Notes: generated by a model not told the origin, from the sequence alone. A stretch of DNA of 64,000 nucleotides from Aralia elata (GCA_034770075.1 CM068384.1:102855613-102919612); one strand, 5' to 3'. Numbered from the stretch's first letter, positions 11,978 through 25,219 are shown. Numbers and translations are program-made.

Positions 11978-13050
11978 GTTGAAAGTCCTGGCGGTAGGCT
12001 AGTTATAGTTAACGTACTACAACCACTGCCCCCCTTATTGCCTCCTATTCTTGCTCCTTCTGCTGCCTTCTTGGGGCAATCCCTAGCCAAATGATCCTTC
12101 GATCCGCAAGTGAAACAAGCGCCCTTCTTCGGATTCGGACAATTCGGTGCTATATGGCCTTCCTGACCACAATTGTAGCACACCCTCTTCCCTTTCAGGC
12201 AAATTCCACATAATTCTTCCCGTAGGTAACACATACTTCTACCTTCTTCTTCTGATCTCCCTGTTGATTTCCAGCAAATCCATTATCATTTCACTTTCTC
12301 TTCTGGTTCTGACCACCATTGTTACTACCACTCGCTTTGTTATTCTCATTTCCACCCTTCTTCTTCTTCTGCTCCTGGTTATACTTAGTCAAAGCATCTG
12401 TCCCACTTTCTACAATAATCGCCTTTTCTAAAACTCCGGCAAAAGTGTTCAATTGGAACATTGACACCTTGCTGTACAACCATGACTTCAATCCCTATTC
12501 GAATCTCCTCGCCTTCCTTTCATCAGTGTTTACTTCGTAAGTCGTGAATCTAGCCAACTCGATAAATTTTGCAGCGTATTCTGGTACAGTCATGGTACCC
12601 TGATTCAACTCTAGGAATTATATCTCCATCTGATTTCGCGAGGTAGTCAGAAAATACATCTCAAAGAACATCTCCTTAAACCTCTCCCACGCGATTAAAC
12701 CCTGACCTCCTCGCACCTTATTCGCTTGCCACCAGCAACTGGCCTCTGACTTAAGCATGAACATTGCAAAGGCAGTATTTTGATCCTCACTAACCCTAGT
12801 AATGTCAAATACTTTCTCCATTTCCATCACCCAGGTTTGGGTTTCGATCGGGTTCAGGGAACCCCTAAACTCTAGCGGTCCTACCGCTTTGAGATCTTTA
12901 AATGATGTCACTGATGGAGCTTGCGGCTGATTTGCAAGTGCTCCAGCCAAAAGATTCACCAACTGCTGTACAGGATTAGCATTGGCGTCATTGTTGTTAT
13001 TGGTAGAGCTCTCCTGAGCTTATTGACGTGGTTGGCGTCTCGATAACATT
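11978..13050 (-). pseudogene. Gag of the Tekay-like chromovirus (broken)
   Basis: The capsid-like region is readable from the ATG at 13050, with early stops. At about 12960-12620 it shows the retrotransposon gag features FRGSLNPIETQTWVMEME and ASCWWQ...AWERFKEMFFEMYF. A linker rich in Lys, Asn and Gly follows (12420-12290). At about 12200-12050 there are two CCHC zinc knuckles, CYNCGQEGHIAPNC and CFTCGSKDHLARDC, both with complete Cys-Cys-His-Cys spacing. Several stops and frame changes separate these parts. The protein would form the particle and bind RNA. The two-knuckle form and the downstream chromodomain fit Tekay-type chromoviruses. Confidence 0.85.
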
Positions 13051-13369
13051 TTCTGTTCAATAATATGTGCTTATTAGATCATCACTCAATTTCTTAAGTG
13101 TTCAATATTTAACTCAAACAATTCAGGTTAAACATTTAACACATAACATCTTCAAATAAAACTGATATTTCATTCATGCAAAAGTCTTAAACATAGAAAG
13201 ATAGTATCACTGCTATTTACATCAACTATCCCAAGATTAAACAATCTTTAGGATTAAATAGTTATATTCCATTGTGTATAATCACGCTGGAATTTACATC
13301 ATTATCTACCATGAATATGTATACATATACTTCAATACGCCTCCTATCACGGCCTACTAAGGTGTCGAA

Positions 13370-14111
13370 CTGCCTTCCTGCGTTCTTCTTCCATCATACG
13401 GAGCATTGTCCTGCGATCCAACATGTACCATGGCAAGTCCTCGAACTGAACTGGATAGTGGAGAACTCGATCTTGGGCCCTATCAATCGTTGTCTGAAAA
13501 GTATAGTCTGTCTCCTCAATCTTAGCCTTCTTTGTGCGTTCGCCTTCTTCAGAAATCTTTGCACGTCAAGCGGTGTTCATCCAAGCATCCTCTGCTCTAT
13601 CACGTTCCGCTGACTCTTCACTCAGATCGTCCTTTAGTTTCTGAATCTCAAGTTTCATCTTCTCATTTTTAGCTAAAAGATCATCCTTTTGGCTTTCTGC
13701 CTGAACTAAATTCCACTCTACGTCTCCAAGACGTATATCAAGATCCTCAATTTCCTCGTTCTTCTGGTCTATAAGAGTCTGGCGTCTATTTGTCAGTCCC
13801 TCCAAATCTCTGACTCTATCTTGTAACTCTATGTACGATCATACAATGCATCGTACATCTCAACATCGACAGAGGTAAGGGGGTACCTCCTCGGGATCCT
13901 CATCATCCTCCTCAACCTCTGTCTTAACATCCTCAAAGTCCTCCTCTGAATCAAACTCGGGCTAATGCTCCTGATCCACAACAGTGATCAATGGAGATGG
14001 CTCTCTCTGTATCAACTGCTCCCGGATAACATGGATATCACGAGGCTCCTCCTCTTCAGCCACTCGGGGATCAACATCCCTAGGCTGATTGAATCCTCCA
14101 ACATCCGACAT
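13370..14111 (-). pseudogene. Extra acidic/coiled-coil ORF upstream of gag (decayed), function unknown
   Basis: From an ATG at 14111 the minus strand reads MSDVGGFNQPRDVDPRVAEE and continues as a very acidic stretch (EEDFEDVKTEVEEDDEDPEE), with a stop near 13965. From 13805 an open 79-codon heptad-rich piece follows (IEDLDIRLGDVEWNLVQAES, then LKDDLSEESAERDRAED), predicted by eye to be a coiled coil. A basic segment continues to about 13370. It sits between the leader and gag, in gag orientation. I recognise no domain. It may be an N-terminal extension of the gag polyprotein region or an accessory ORF of this family. Confidence 0.5.
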
Positions 14112-14136
14112 CCTGACAACAAAGCTTAAATTTTAA

Positions 14137-17100
14137 TTAATACTCGGTACTAATCGCGACACATAGGTTATTAATACATAAGCACATAGCACATAAAGTC
14201 TTTTATTATCTTTAATGAATATGATCGTGGTTTTTTAAACTCCATTATTAATTAAATATAAATTTAATTTTTAATGAGTTAGTTTCGTATGATTTTTTTT
14301 AAATCTTGTGTATTTAATTGGTTATGTAATTATATGATTTCGCGTAACTGCTAGGATTAATTAAGGGGAGTCACAAATGGTTTAATTAAATTAGTGAAAC
14401 AACCCTACGGTTTTAATGATTTGATAAAGTGCCGATGGATTAAATATTCAATTTAATTGAATATAGTGTGGGAATAGATATTTAATTAATTTAAGGAGAG
14501 TCTCAGTAATAGAATTATTAAATTAATAGACTACCCTAGGTTATTTAATATCTAGAAATTTATGAATAATTAAGTATTAAATATTGAATTATTTTGAATA
14601 TAGTAAATTAATTAATATTACCTATTAATTAATAAGGATAATACAATTAATAATATTTATAGTCCCGTTAGTAAATAAATAATATTTGACTAGTTAAATT
14701 TATTTAATTAACTAGTAGCAAAATAATGGGACACGGAGATTGGAACAAGAATTATGGGACATATCCCATTTTATTTCTAACAGTGGTCGGCAAATTAGGA
14801 AGAGAAAAATTGAATTAAAATAAGTTGGGATGAACAGTGAACTATCTCAGCCGCGTATGGATTTTGTGCAAGATTTCTTGCTGGATTTTCTGCGAAGGCA
14901 AATCATGGCTGAAGATATCAACGGCATTTGCCCATCGTCTTCTTCCTCTTCACGTTGGTTAACCAAATTGGGCAGTTGCATTGTCTGATTTTTGAACTTT
15001 CTATAAATTAGGACCTCGACTTCTTCCTTCAGTGCACTGAGATGGTAAAAATTCACTGAGAGAGAAAAATTGAGAGCTTGGGAGGAAAGGAAAATCAGAA
15101 GGAAGGAGTGAGCTTACGAATGGTCTCTGACTTCATTATCTATTACGGAAGGAAGAGAAGAACGACGAGTAGGAGGTAAGCATTTTCCCTGTATCAGTAG
15201 CCATGGAATTCTAAGAATTATGTTTATGATTAATTCCTCAAATTGGTGTATAAAACTTGTAATTAATAATAATATGTGGCTAATATAGAGTAAAAATGGT
15301 GGGTAGAATATTTTTAATCGATTAAAATTGAAGAAAACAATGAAAACGAAACGGAGAAAACAACCTCTAATTCGTCACACCGCAGCGCTAGCAGATGACG
15401 CCGCAGCGATGAGATAAGGGGTCTTGGCGCCGCAGCGTCAGCGTCGCGCCGCAGCGCCGCGCCTAAGAGCCTTGACGCCGCAGCGCAAAGCTTGCTACTC
15501 AAATCTCACGCCGCAGCGTCGACGCGTGTCAGTAGCGAGCCAGGACGGGACTCATGCCGCAGTGTGGAGTTCAGTTCTAAGCCTCGCGCTGCAGCGCCAA
15601 GCCCGTGTTTTTGGCCGTGTCGGTCTAGATCAGGTCGATTCAGGTTGGGTCGTGCAGTTTGAGAATTAAACACTTTTAATTTAAATTATTATTTAAGTTA
15701 CATTAATTAATAATTAGTTAATTACTATTTAATCAATATTAGATAATAATTATGGATAAATGCAGTTAATTATTTATTATCAGATTTATATTAAATAATA
15801 AATAAGGATAATTAGTTATTAAATTATTTCTATTAGATAATCATTAAGCAACCAAGATTAATATTGGGATTATTAAGCCTTAAAATGCTTAATTATATAT
15901 CAAGTATCAACCAAAATAGTGTTGTCTTAAGGCGAAAATTGATTAACCTGGTTACAACTTATGTTTGGTTTTGTAGTCGTAGTGGTTCGTAGTGGCAATC
16001 AATGTGCTTTAATGATGCTACGTCAGTTTTAAATCTAGCCTATATGTGACTAATTATTATACGAATATGTACTTAATTGTGTAAGATTTTAAGGAGCCTG
16101 TGTTAGTATATTGTAGCAGATGTACCACACAAGTTCCCTAATTCCATTCAACTTATATGTTGAACGCAAGTTCCCTTGACTTCTACTAACTTGTGCAAAT
16201 ATATTATTATTGTGCAAGTATTATTGAGGACAAGTTCCCTTTTACCGAAACTTTACTTTGTGCAAGTTCCTAACCTTAAACTTCTTACGTTGTTGCAGGT
16301 TCCCTGAACCCATTCTTATATTATTTATTGCAAGTTAATATTTAAGCTTAAACCTTTAATTCCTCAAGCATGCTCTAAGTGGATTAATTACTTAACAATT
16401 ATTCCACATCGTTGGTATTGGCACTCGCACATCGTGCAATTGTTTTCGCACAGACATTGACTTGTATTTTATTTAAAGTTCTATTATGGATGAACTGTTA
16501 TAGTTAAGTCTTAGCCATTGTTCGGCTAGACATTTGCGGTATAGATTTTAAAAGCTATCCAAACCATTTGATGGTGCGGAATCTTGGACTTTATGAACAC
16601 CCCTTCAATATAGGGGAGTACCCCACGTGTTGGAAATAAGATACAAAGAACAGAAATTAAATGTTATGCGTACACATCGGGTACTAGAGGTTGATCCCCT
16701 TGAGTACTTATTTTTGAGCTAGTAACTTAAGGGTCAATTAGCTATTGACTCCCTTGGACGTTTATTTTTCAAAGTCTACTTGACTAGCATTCGTTCTAAA
16801 AGCAATTATTATTCTTGCTTCTGATATTCATATTGTTGAATTCCTCTATTTACATTCTGTTTATCATTATATATATCATTTCTTACTGTTATTTAAACTT
16901 GCTGAGTAAACTAGTTGCTCACCCTTGCTATATCATGAACCTTATTGCAGTTAAGCCCGAGACCTCAGGAAAAGACAAGGGCAACGAAAAGATGAAGTAT
17001 TAGTCTTTTAATGTCTGTATTTTGATCCACGCATAGTTAAGAAACTTCTATTGTTATTTAAACTCTAACGTATTGTATTAGGGTATATTTGTATTTTTAT

Positions 17101-17265
17101 ATTAAGGTTATCGAATCTTGGGACTAGTAACACCTTTTAAATAAACAACATATGTTTATTATATTCCGCATTTAGTTATTCTATGTTGTTTGGAGGTGGA
17201 TGTTTGTATTGGATCGTGATGACCAAATCCGGGTGTTTGAGACCCGAATTTGGGGGCGTCACAAA
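14137..17265 (+). mobile_element. LTR of a related retrotransposon inserted in the chromovirus leader, plus orientation
   Basis: The end at 17265 (CGAATTTGGGGGCGTCACA) resembles the LTR end of the host chromovirus but on the opposite strand. Internal order mirrors that LTR: an AT-rich start, a possible promoter/transcript-start zone near 14700-15100, a GC-rich repeat block, a cluster of GCAAGTTCC motifs (16130-16330), and a terminal part with GAAAAGACAAGGGCAACGAAAAG, cf. GGGCAAAGGAAAAGC in the host LTR. AAATTT occurs at both proposed edges (14131-14136 and after 17264) and could be the target duplication, but I find no TG at the left edge, so that boundary is approximate. No internal coding part is visible, so it looks like a solo LTR. 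Confidence 0.6.
15374..15600. repeat. CGCCGCAGCG motif cluster in the plus-strand LTR
   Basis: About nine copies of (C/A)CGCCGCAGCG-like motifs lie in 230 bases of otherwise AT-rich LTR, at irregular 15-40 base spacing. They give rise to the spurious GC-rich reading frames here. The position within the LTR corresponds to that of the CCGCCGGGGC block in the Tekay-like LTRs. Confidence 0.8.
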
Positions 17266-17374
17266 TTTTGTAATTCATTCCTTAGAACTCGATAAGAGTT
17301 TATCACCACTATATTTTCTATCTCTTAAAAGGCTACTACCCTAATGTTTCCCCACCTAAGGTTCATAACCTACA
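17266..17374 (-). other. Leader of the Tekay-like element next to the primer site
   Basis: Short stretch between the nested LTR and the primer-binding site, without coding content. It is the 5' leader from which gag is reached after the insertion. Confidence 0.6.
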
Positions 17375-17387
17375 GCTCTGATACCAA
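17375..17387 (-). promoter_or_regulatory. Primer-binding site, tRNA-Met type
   Basis: On the minus strand the 5' LTR ends in TGTCACA and, two bases on, TTGGTATCAGAGC follows. This matches the known plant retrotransposon primer site complementary to the 3' end of initiator tRNA-Met. Confidence 0.9.
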
Positions 17388-17389
17388 CC

Positions 17390-20223
17390 TGTGACACCCC
17401 CAAATCCGGGTATTTCATTTCCTCAGGATTTGATATTCACTATTTAAATACATCACATCACATCTAACTACCCATTCAAATATAAATGAAAACTCTTAAT
17501 TAAACTAGAAATCTCCCATTAAAGGGTTACAACATCTTTAACAAATAAATCCTAGGTCATCTGACCTTAAATAAACATCAATGCGGAAACATAACTTAAT
17601 TCTATTACATAAACATCATTTAAACAAATACAACAAATCTTCATCACTTGTTTGCTTTTCCTTTGCCCTTACTAGTGGATGGCTCGTCAGTTCTTTCAAC
17701 TTTAGCTGCAATGTTATTATGCAAGGGTGAGCAACAATTGCCCAGCAAGTAACACAACAAGAATAATAATAACATGCAAATAATCAATGGACATAGAATA
17801 ACCGAATTCTCGACTTCTGAATCAAGACTAGAATATAAGAATCAAAAGAGCATCTGAGGGTCACAAGACCACGAACTATATACCAGGTTATCAAGTATTT
17901 CTACTTTAAACCTTTAACAGTCATAAAACTATATGGACCTTACTTCTCGTACTTAGGGGGATCAGCCATTTGTACCATGTATGTGCACAACATCTAAACA
18001 CGAACGCGTAAAATAATCCCCTATATAAGGGTTGTTCATCTCAGTTTGACATCAGAGTCTGCACCAAAGGAAGTTTGGTTTCGATTTACTTCAATAGCGT
18101 TTCTAGAATTTAGAACGCTCATCAACTATGGACTAGTCGAATCAATAAGTGTTCGCTAGTCAATCAAGGTTCGATAATTTAATATGAAAGGTATCCGATA
18201 ACAAAAGACTGAATCTCAAGGCATACAAATCGAATAATTTCTATTTAACTGAAATATTATTTAAAAGGAATAAGAATAACACATTTGAATTCATGAACTT
18301 GAACGATTCATAGTAAAGAACTTGCTCAATATGAAGTAGAATATAGAAACTTGCATAAAAGGGAGATGGGGTTTCAGAACTTGCCCAATGAAAAATTGGG
18401 TTAAAGAACTTACGTAAAAGTAATAAGTAAGGATAAGATACTTGCTTTCAACGAAATAAAAGATTGGGAGTAGTAAACTTGCCTCGTGCGTAGATTACAA
18501 ATTAAAATTCACGTTCTTTAATCAACCTATACATTACGTTTATAAAGCAGTAACAATAATTAATTATAGTATTATAAATATTTTAGGATTCATTCTCATC
18601 CAATTTCATTTTATATCTCAATTGTCAACGGATAATCAATGGGTGTATGCATACCACCCATCACAGTATCTTAATATTCGTTTCATATATTAGCCTAAGC
18701 TTTAGACATGTATACAATAACATAACATAACCACAAAGAAAGAAGAAAATTTTTACTCTCTCTTTTTTACTCTTTTTTTTTCCACCGCCGGGGCGGAGGG
18801 TTTCTTCACAAAAGTCTTGCCGGGGCGAGCGTACCGCAGGGGCGGGAAATGTAATTCATTTCTACCGCCGGGGCGAGCCTACCACCGGGCCGGGAAATGT
18901 AGTTCATTTCTACCGCTGGGGCGGTGGACCTGGAACTCGATTCCTGCAGTTCACAAAGAACACAGAAAAATGCCAAATTTGGCCAAAGTTTTTCACAATT
19001 CACCGATTAAATCACTACCCATTCATCATATATGTTATGAAATCAAAACCCATTACACACAGTGATTTTAACATCACAGACAATCTAAACAACCAATTAA
19101 AGGCTAAAAATTTCATTGTTCATACTTTATACTAATATTTTGATACAGTTAGCAAAATCAATCGCAGTGAATTCGTTTGTTAACCAAATTTATCCGTTTA
19201 ATTTACATTTTCTTCGTTTTTACATGCATAAACATAATTAGTCATCAATTTAACCGATTAATAAGCAAAACAAGCATCAATTTCATACATTTAAATCATG
19301 TTCGTATACAACTACTCTGTAAATTCCAGAACACTAATATAAACATGATTTCATGGATTTAATTACTCTAAATCACATATAATTCATATAAAACACATTT
19401 ATGCATGCTTACAACTTCTAACATTAATTTATTAAAAATTAAACCATAGAATTTTCTTTACAAAAAACTTGAAATATACTTTCATGGAATAAAACTCATA
19501 AGAACATAAATTAAAGTCTGAAATCAAGGAATTACCTTGATTAGTGCTTGGATTATGCAACAATTAAATGAAATTTCTTCTCAATTCTCTAATTCCTCTC
19601 AATTATCTCTCTTTTTCTCTCAGTATTAACTGTTAGAAACTGATGAACAATGATCGCTATAATAATAATACGTGAAAATTAAATGGCAGAACATGGTGTC
19701 AATTAATAACTGGCACCAACTCCCACTAAGGCCTCATTTGGCTACTCATTTATTCCTCCCTTTTAATTTATTTTAATAACTTTCTTATTATATAGTTCAT
19801 GTCACATATTTAATCAATTAAATATGTGACATGAATAAAATTCTCCTTTATCAATAAAATTCTCCTTTAATCAATTAAATATATGCTTGGATAATAATTC
19901 TACATTAAATCACATAGTCATATAAATAAAATTCTCCTTTATTAATAATGACAAAATATTAAATCTCTAATTAATTTTTAAATTAATTAGAAATAATATT
20001 ATACTTATTTAAATAATGCATTTAATCAAATAAACTCAATTAAACACATACTTTAAATATAAAAATTCTCCGCATCAATTTTAACTAATGTAGTACATAT
20101 AATTAAATTAATCTACCACAAATTCATCAATTAATTATTTAATTCAATAATTAACTTATCGAAAAAATATTTATTTAATTCAATAAATATTTAAAATAAA
20201 TTACAAAAATCTTGTTCATCACA
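17390..20223 (-). repeat. 5' LTR of the Tekay-like element
   Basis: Starts TGTGACACCCCCAAATCC on the plus strand and ends TTCATCACA, matching 5698-8456. It is about 75 bases longer, mainly from small insertions (such as near 18150 and 19820-19890, where an ATTAAATATGTGACATGAAT-like duplication is visible). In element orientation its end abuts the primer-binding site. Confidence 0.92.
18782..18925. repeat. GC-rich CCGCCGGGGC repeats inside the 5' LTR
   Basis: Same architecture as 7047-7200, with several copies mutated (for example CCGCAGGGGC and CCACCGGGCC). CpG-to-TpG/CpA changes are frequent, as expected if the block was methylated. Confidence 0.85.
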
Positions 20224-21371
20224 CTTGTCATGCCCCTAAATCCCTGTACTCTCCACTGCAGACCTAGTGCTGACTAACCATCATATTACTTAACACCATT
20301 TATCTATCCTAGACTTTCAATATTAGTAACCACTCAGTTCCTAGGAAAGAGGGGGCTTTCCGTTAAAATGATGCGCAATTAGATGACCTAACCCCTTTTC
20401 TCGTCAGAACTTTCTAGACATTGCTAATAATGTTAACCTAGTATAGTTAAATAACTTTAACATCTATGAACTTAACTCTTTTTACGTCTATAATAGATTT
20501 AGTGTTCAAGCTTAACTAGTTAACCAACTATTAGATATTCCACAATATATAATTTCTATATATCCAAGGTTCACAGTATCCCATAACAGATAGTAATTCT
20601 CGTCAGAACACTAACTGTGTTTGGATACCCTCACTTGGATATATAAATTTATATCTTATGGATATCTCTTTCATATCAATAATTATTATCTATCTGACAT
20701 TCACAGTATTAATGATAAGATTGTGCTTAGAACTGAGGGGTGCATTCCGGTAAAGGTGGCACCTTACTGGCGCTCATTAAATATAACCTCAGTTCTTACA
20801 GAACTCTCAATATCATTTAAATACCCTTATTCATATGTATAATTCATATGGATATTGTACTAAATTAAATGCAATTTTCTAACTTATTTAAAAATATAAA
20901 TACAACGCAATTGATATAACAAAAGATGATACTATATATTTCATAATCTTAAGTTTGATTACATTATTCTCAGTACCATGTTCTTATTACAACAAAGTCA
21001 TATAAGACCTGAGTTTATTAAAATAGTAAGATACTACTAATTAACACTGCCTCTTTCCATTGTTCGTTGCTGATGTTCCGGGATTACCATCTAAAACTGC
21101 AAATGAAAGTTTTATGCAAGGATGAGCAACAGAATGCTCAGCAAGTTTATTCAAAAATATAAACACAATGTGTTTGATTTGAAGGAAGTTCAATGATTTT
21201 GCCTAACTGAGGGTTCAGTACATGAACCATGTGTTTCAACCAGTTCTATCAGTCTTCAATGACTTAGAACAGCTTGTTCAGATATCTTATAGGGGATCAA
21301 CCTATTCGATATCCTAGGAGTATGCAGACCATCCTAATTGTGCCCAACTGTACTTGATGTCAATATATTAT

Positions 21372-24300
21372 TGTAATATCCTAGATATTTTAAAATTTTA
21401 AAATAAGAATTTAATAAATAAAATTCTTATTAAGAGATAAAGTAGATTTGGATATATATGTATATATGTGTTTCATATAATGTGAAGTATGTGATTTTGC
21501 GTAATGGACTAAATGTGTATATATAGTTGTGAAATATATACATATATTGGGAAAAATAGATTTAATATTTAATTAAATCATTAAAGAAAGTGGATGAAAT
21601 TAATTAATTAATATTAATCGATTGAGATTAAATTGAAATTATATTATTAAATAATATAATTTGAATATTGAGCCTTAGACGGCGATAAAATTATTATGAA
21701 CTACATTTTCATATATGAGTTAATTAATTCACTTAGTTAAAATTAGTCAATTAATATATGTACTTTGTTCTGATAAAATGAAGTTTATATGGATAATATT
21801 TTGTATAAGTGTGATGAGTAAATAAATATATGTGATATATATTTATTTGTTAGTATGTGTGTTATGTATTTGCTAGTAAGAAATTAATCTAGGTTGGAAG
21901 CCCAATGTATAAAATAGTTGTGGAAAATTAAGTTGGCCCAAATTTTGGTCTAACTTTATATGAGAAAGTCCAAAGAATTATAGTGTCAAGCCTAATTTTA
22001 AAGAATTAAGATGACCCAAGTTATTTAATTAAAAACTTGTGACAAGTCCAATGAAGAAGCCCAATGAGAATTTAATTTAGTAGCCCAAAATAATGGGACA
22101 TGTGTTAGTAGAATAACTATGGTTAGGAACTAACCATGTTTGAGTTAAATAAAAGAAATTGTGAGAAATGATTATATTATCCAAGAAAAAGTGATTAATG
22201 ACTCATGTGTCCTAAGAAGGAAATTGCTAGGAAGTTTCCTAATAATTGGGGAATGACTATTTTGTCCCAAAAGAAAAGTATTAATGACCATGGTATCCTT
22301 GAAGGAAATTTCTAAAAAAAATCCTAATAGTGAGGGAAAGACTATTTTGTCCTTAGAGAAAATCATTAAAGACCATTATGTCCTAATAGAAAATTGCTAG
22401 GAAGTTTCCTAGTAATGGGAGAATGACAATATTATCCTTGAAGAAAAATTTTTATGACCATTGTGTCCTAAGAGGAAATTTCTAGAAAATTTTCTTGAGA
22501 TGTTTTAAAGACCATTATGACCTTTCCTAGCAATGGTTGATCATTTTGCCCTTGATGTTGGCTAAAAGATTAAGCTTAATTAGATAAATTTTTAACACTT
22601 TATCTTCCATTCCTCACACTCTTACCCAACCAAATAGAGAGAGAAGAAGAGGGAGAAGGCTACCATTAATGGAGAAAAAGGAGAGAAGAGAAGAAAGGAA
22701 GAGGAATATTACAAAAGGTATAAAATCTTAAACTTTGATTAATTTCTTTTGATTTTTTTTGTTAAATCATGACATTATGATCTTGAATATAAGAACACTA
22801 GATCTACTAGTTAGATGGTGTATTATATTTAGATCTAGCCATTTTGGGTACTAAAAAGTTTGATCAAAGTAAGAAAAGAAAGTTATTTTTCCAAAGTTAG
22901 AAAAACTAGTGGACTGTTGTCCCTAAATCAAACATTCGGGGTTAGCTAAAGTTGCTAGAAAATTCTGGGCTTTTGGTATCCTATAGTACATTGCATAAGC
23001 TTTCCATAGACTCCAGAACGGACTAATTCTGACTTCGGAGCTAGGAGTTACGATATTTCAAAGAAGGCATGTCGAATCTGTCTAGATCTGAAAAACGGAT
23101 TTGGGTCAGTCCCCTTGCGTGAGATTCCAGGACTGATGTGTTCGGAACTGGAAAAATTTCAATAGGACAAAGTTGTAAATACGGAATTAGCTTCGTGTGG
23201 CCACTTAAATCACCCAAAAAGTATAAAAAATGAAGAAGTTAACTGTGTAAGCAAGCTAGGGTCCTGTCAGCCAGTTTTCTCGCGAAATAATTTTAATTTA
23301 GTCATTCCTTGAAGTGTGCAGCCTCGTGTGTTTGGAATTTGAAGATCATGTAAACACAAAAGTTATAGATCTTGAAGTTTTATAGTTAGACGCAAGAGAT
23401 TGGGTCATTTTATGGTGCAAAACATTTTTGAAACAAATTATTTAGTCAGACTGCCCAGAAAATCCCAAATAACAGCGATTTCTGACTTTAAAAAAATTAT
23501 ATAACTTCGTGTGTTTAGAATTTGAAGAAACTTAAAACTGTAAAGTTGTAGATATTGAAGTTTTCTAGCTGGACTCGCGAGACAGCCATTTTATGGAACG
23601 GATCATGTTCAAAATAAATTGTTTATTAAAGCTGTCTAGAAAATGAAATTTTCTAGACTAGTTGATGAAATTGCAGAATCTGTTTTAAATGGTTAAGGGT
23701 CTGACTTTAAGGCCTAGATGAGATTGTAGTACATTGAGTAAGGTTTAATTTGATATAAGAAGGAACAAAAACAGTTATGTAACAAAAGAGTTACGTTAAA
23801 AATGAAAACAACATTTTGTTAAAGAAATTGTGAAAATGAATTTTATAATTTTATTTGAAGTAAAATTTTGAAAAATGATATATTTTGTTATGTGATGGCA
23901 TACTTTGACATGTTGGGGATCATAGTGAATTCGGTGTATAAGGATGGATAAATATTGATGTTATGTGATTATATGTAGTTCATAACATGTCAATTGTTAA
24001 TGAATCCATATAACATGCTCGATAAAATACCTAAGAGAATTTGTATTTCTAAACATTGAGATTAAAAGTGTCCAAGTAATGGTATTATGTGGTTGAAGTA
24101 ATATATAATATGCTAAAGTCAAAGAAGATGTAAGAACTATGTTTTGATTTTATAAAACTAGTTTAGTTGGTAAATACTTCAATTAAACAAAAATAGTTTT
24201 AAATGAAGTATGTATAAATTCATGTGTGGTTAATATGAATCTAGAAAGGTTATGAGTGACTTGTTTTAGTAGATATGAGAAAAGGAGTCTAATGAACCCT

Positions 24301-25219
24301 ATATTGGTTTTTATGAAAAACTAGTTTAATTGGATAAAAATCCAACTCAAGGGTCATTTTTGGCCATTTTGAGAGTTTAATGGTGAAACAAGGTTGGATG
24401 ACTTAGATTTATGTAATTACGCCTTTCGTATTGATTTGGTAGCCTTTTAATGAAAATGGTTATGAAAATGAAGGTTAGGCGATCGTTAACGTTTGTCGGC
24501 GAATAAAAGCGTATTGTTTGAAAAATAAATCCTTATGAATGATGTAGGTTACCGTTTGGAAGAAGTGAGTGACATAATTAAGGAAACTGCAGGCAGACAG
24601 GCAAGTTTTTCAGAACTTGCTCTTATGTAAAAAATGTCATTATATGTTAATGCGTTGTTATATTACAACATGCTATGAACTGTTGATTTAGTTGTGATTT
24701 CCATTTGAACTGTTCAATTTGAACTTTATATTGTGCAATGAAAAACACGATGATATGTGATTTACGTGTTAATATGTTTACATGTATAACTGTCATACAT
24801 GGAAATATTGTGAAGCATGCATGATACATGATTTATGTGTTATGTGTAACTGTTAAATTTACGGGCAACGTAGTTGCTCACCCACGCCACAAACAGATTT
24901 TGTTTTTACAGCTAGCGTGGAAGGACCTGGCTGGTCAGAAGGAAGATGATTGAAGGGAAAATGTTTAAAAGAAGAATTAAAAATCTATGTTGCGACATTG
25001 CATTATTTTAATGTTGCACTAATATTTACAAGCTGATGTATTGTATACTTTGACTTAGAATGATTTAAACGATTAAAGGTTAGAAAAACCTAGGATTAGA
25101 TTCAGATGTATTTTAATATTATAGAAATTACTTTTACATCATAGAGAATTGTATTGTATATGTAGTATCGTGGCAAACCGGACCCGAGGTCAAAGTAATC
25201 GGGTTTTGGAGTCGTTACA
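21372..25219 (+). mobile_element. Solo LTR of a chromovirus-type retrotransposon
   Basis: Starts TGTAATATCCTAGAT and ends GGAGTCGTTACA, and is flanked on both sides by ATTAT (21367-21371 and 25220-25224), a perfect 5-bp target duplication. At 3848 bp it is long for an LTR. The segment near 24860-24960 (GTTGCTCACCCACGCCAC, then a tract around AGCTAGCGTGGAAGG) is typical of the U5 side of Tekay-like LTRs. There is no primer site, no polypurine tract and no coding region between the duplications, so it arose by LTR-LTR recombination. Small open frames such as 22172-22366 and 24647-24829 are chance. Confidence 0.88.
22165..22530. repeat. Degenerate tandem repeat (about 95-110 bp units) in the solo LTR
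   Basis: Four imperfect units share the order GAATGACTATTTTGTCC, AAGAAAA, TTAATGACCAT, GTGTCCTAAGAGGAAATT and GCTAGGAAGTTTCCTA. A second, weaker repeat lies at about 23317-23610, where CTTCGTGTGTTTGGAATTTG-type units recur at a distance of about 190 bases. Confidence 0.75.

Larger units (their letters stand above)
5698..20223 (-). mobile_element. Ty3/Gypsy chromovirus (Tekay-like), degenerate, with nested LTR insertion
   Basis: Two long, clearly homologous LTRs (5698-8456 and 17390-20223) flank a minus-strand internal region with gag, protease, RT, RNase H, integrase and a C-terminal chromodomain, the order and ending typical of chromoviruses. The primer site and the polypurine tract lie where expected. 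Flanking bases are CTTAT on the left and CTTGT on the right, a 5-bp target duplication with one mismatch. The LTRs differ by many substitutions and indels, so the insertion is not recent. Every coding domain carries stops or frameshifts, so this copy cannot move by itself. Of its 14.5 kb, about 3.1 kb is a later LTR insertion in the leader. Confidence 0.9.

Noticed and set aside
12147..12431. Plus-strand frame of 94 codons opposite gag
   Set aside because: Shadow of the Lys/Asn-rich gag linker and zinc-knuckle region on the minus strand.
15424..15669. Basic, Ala/Arg-rich protein
   Set aside because: The frame is built of CGCCGCAGCG motif copies in an LTR.
17375..17387. Part of a tRNA-Met gene (TGGTATCAGAGC)
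   Set aside because: Only the 3'-complementary segment is present, next to an LTR end. It is a primer-binding site.
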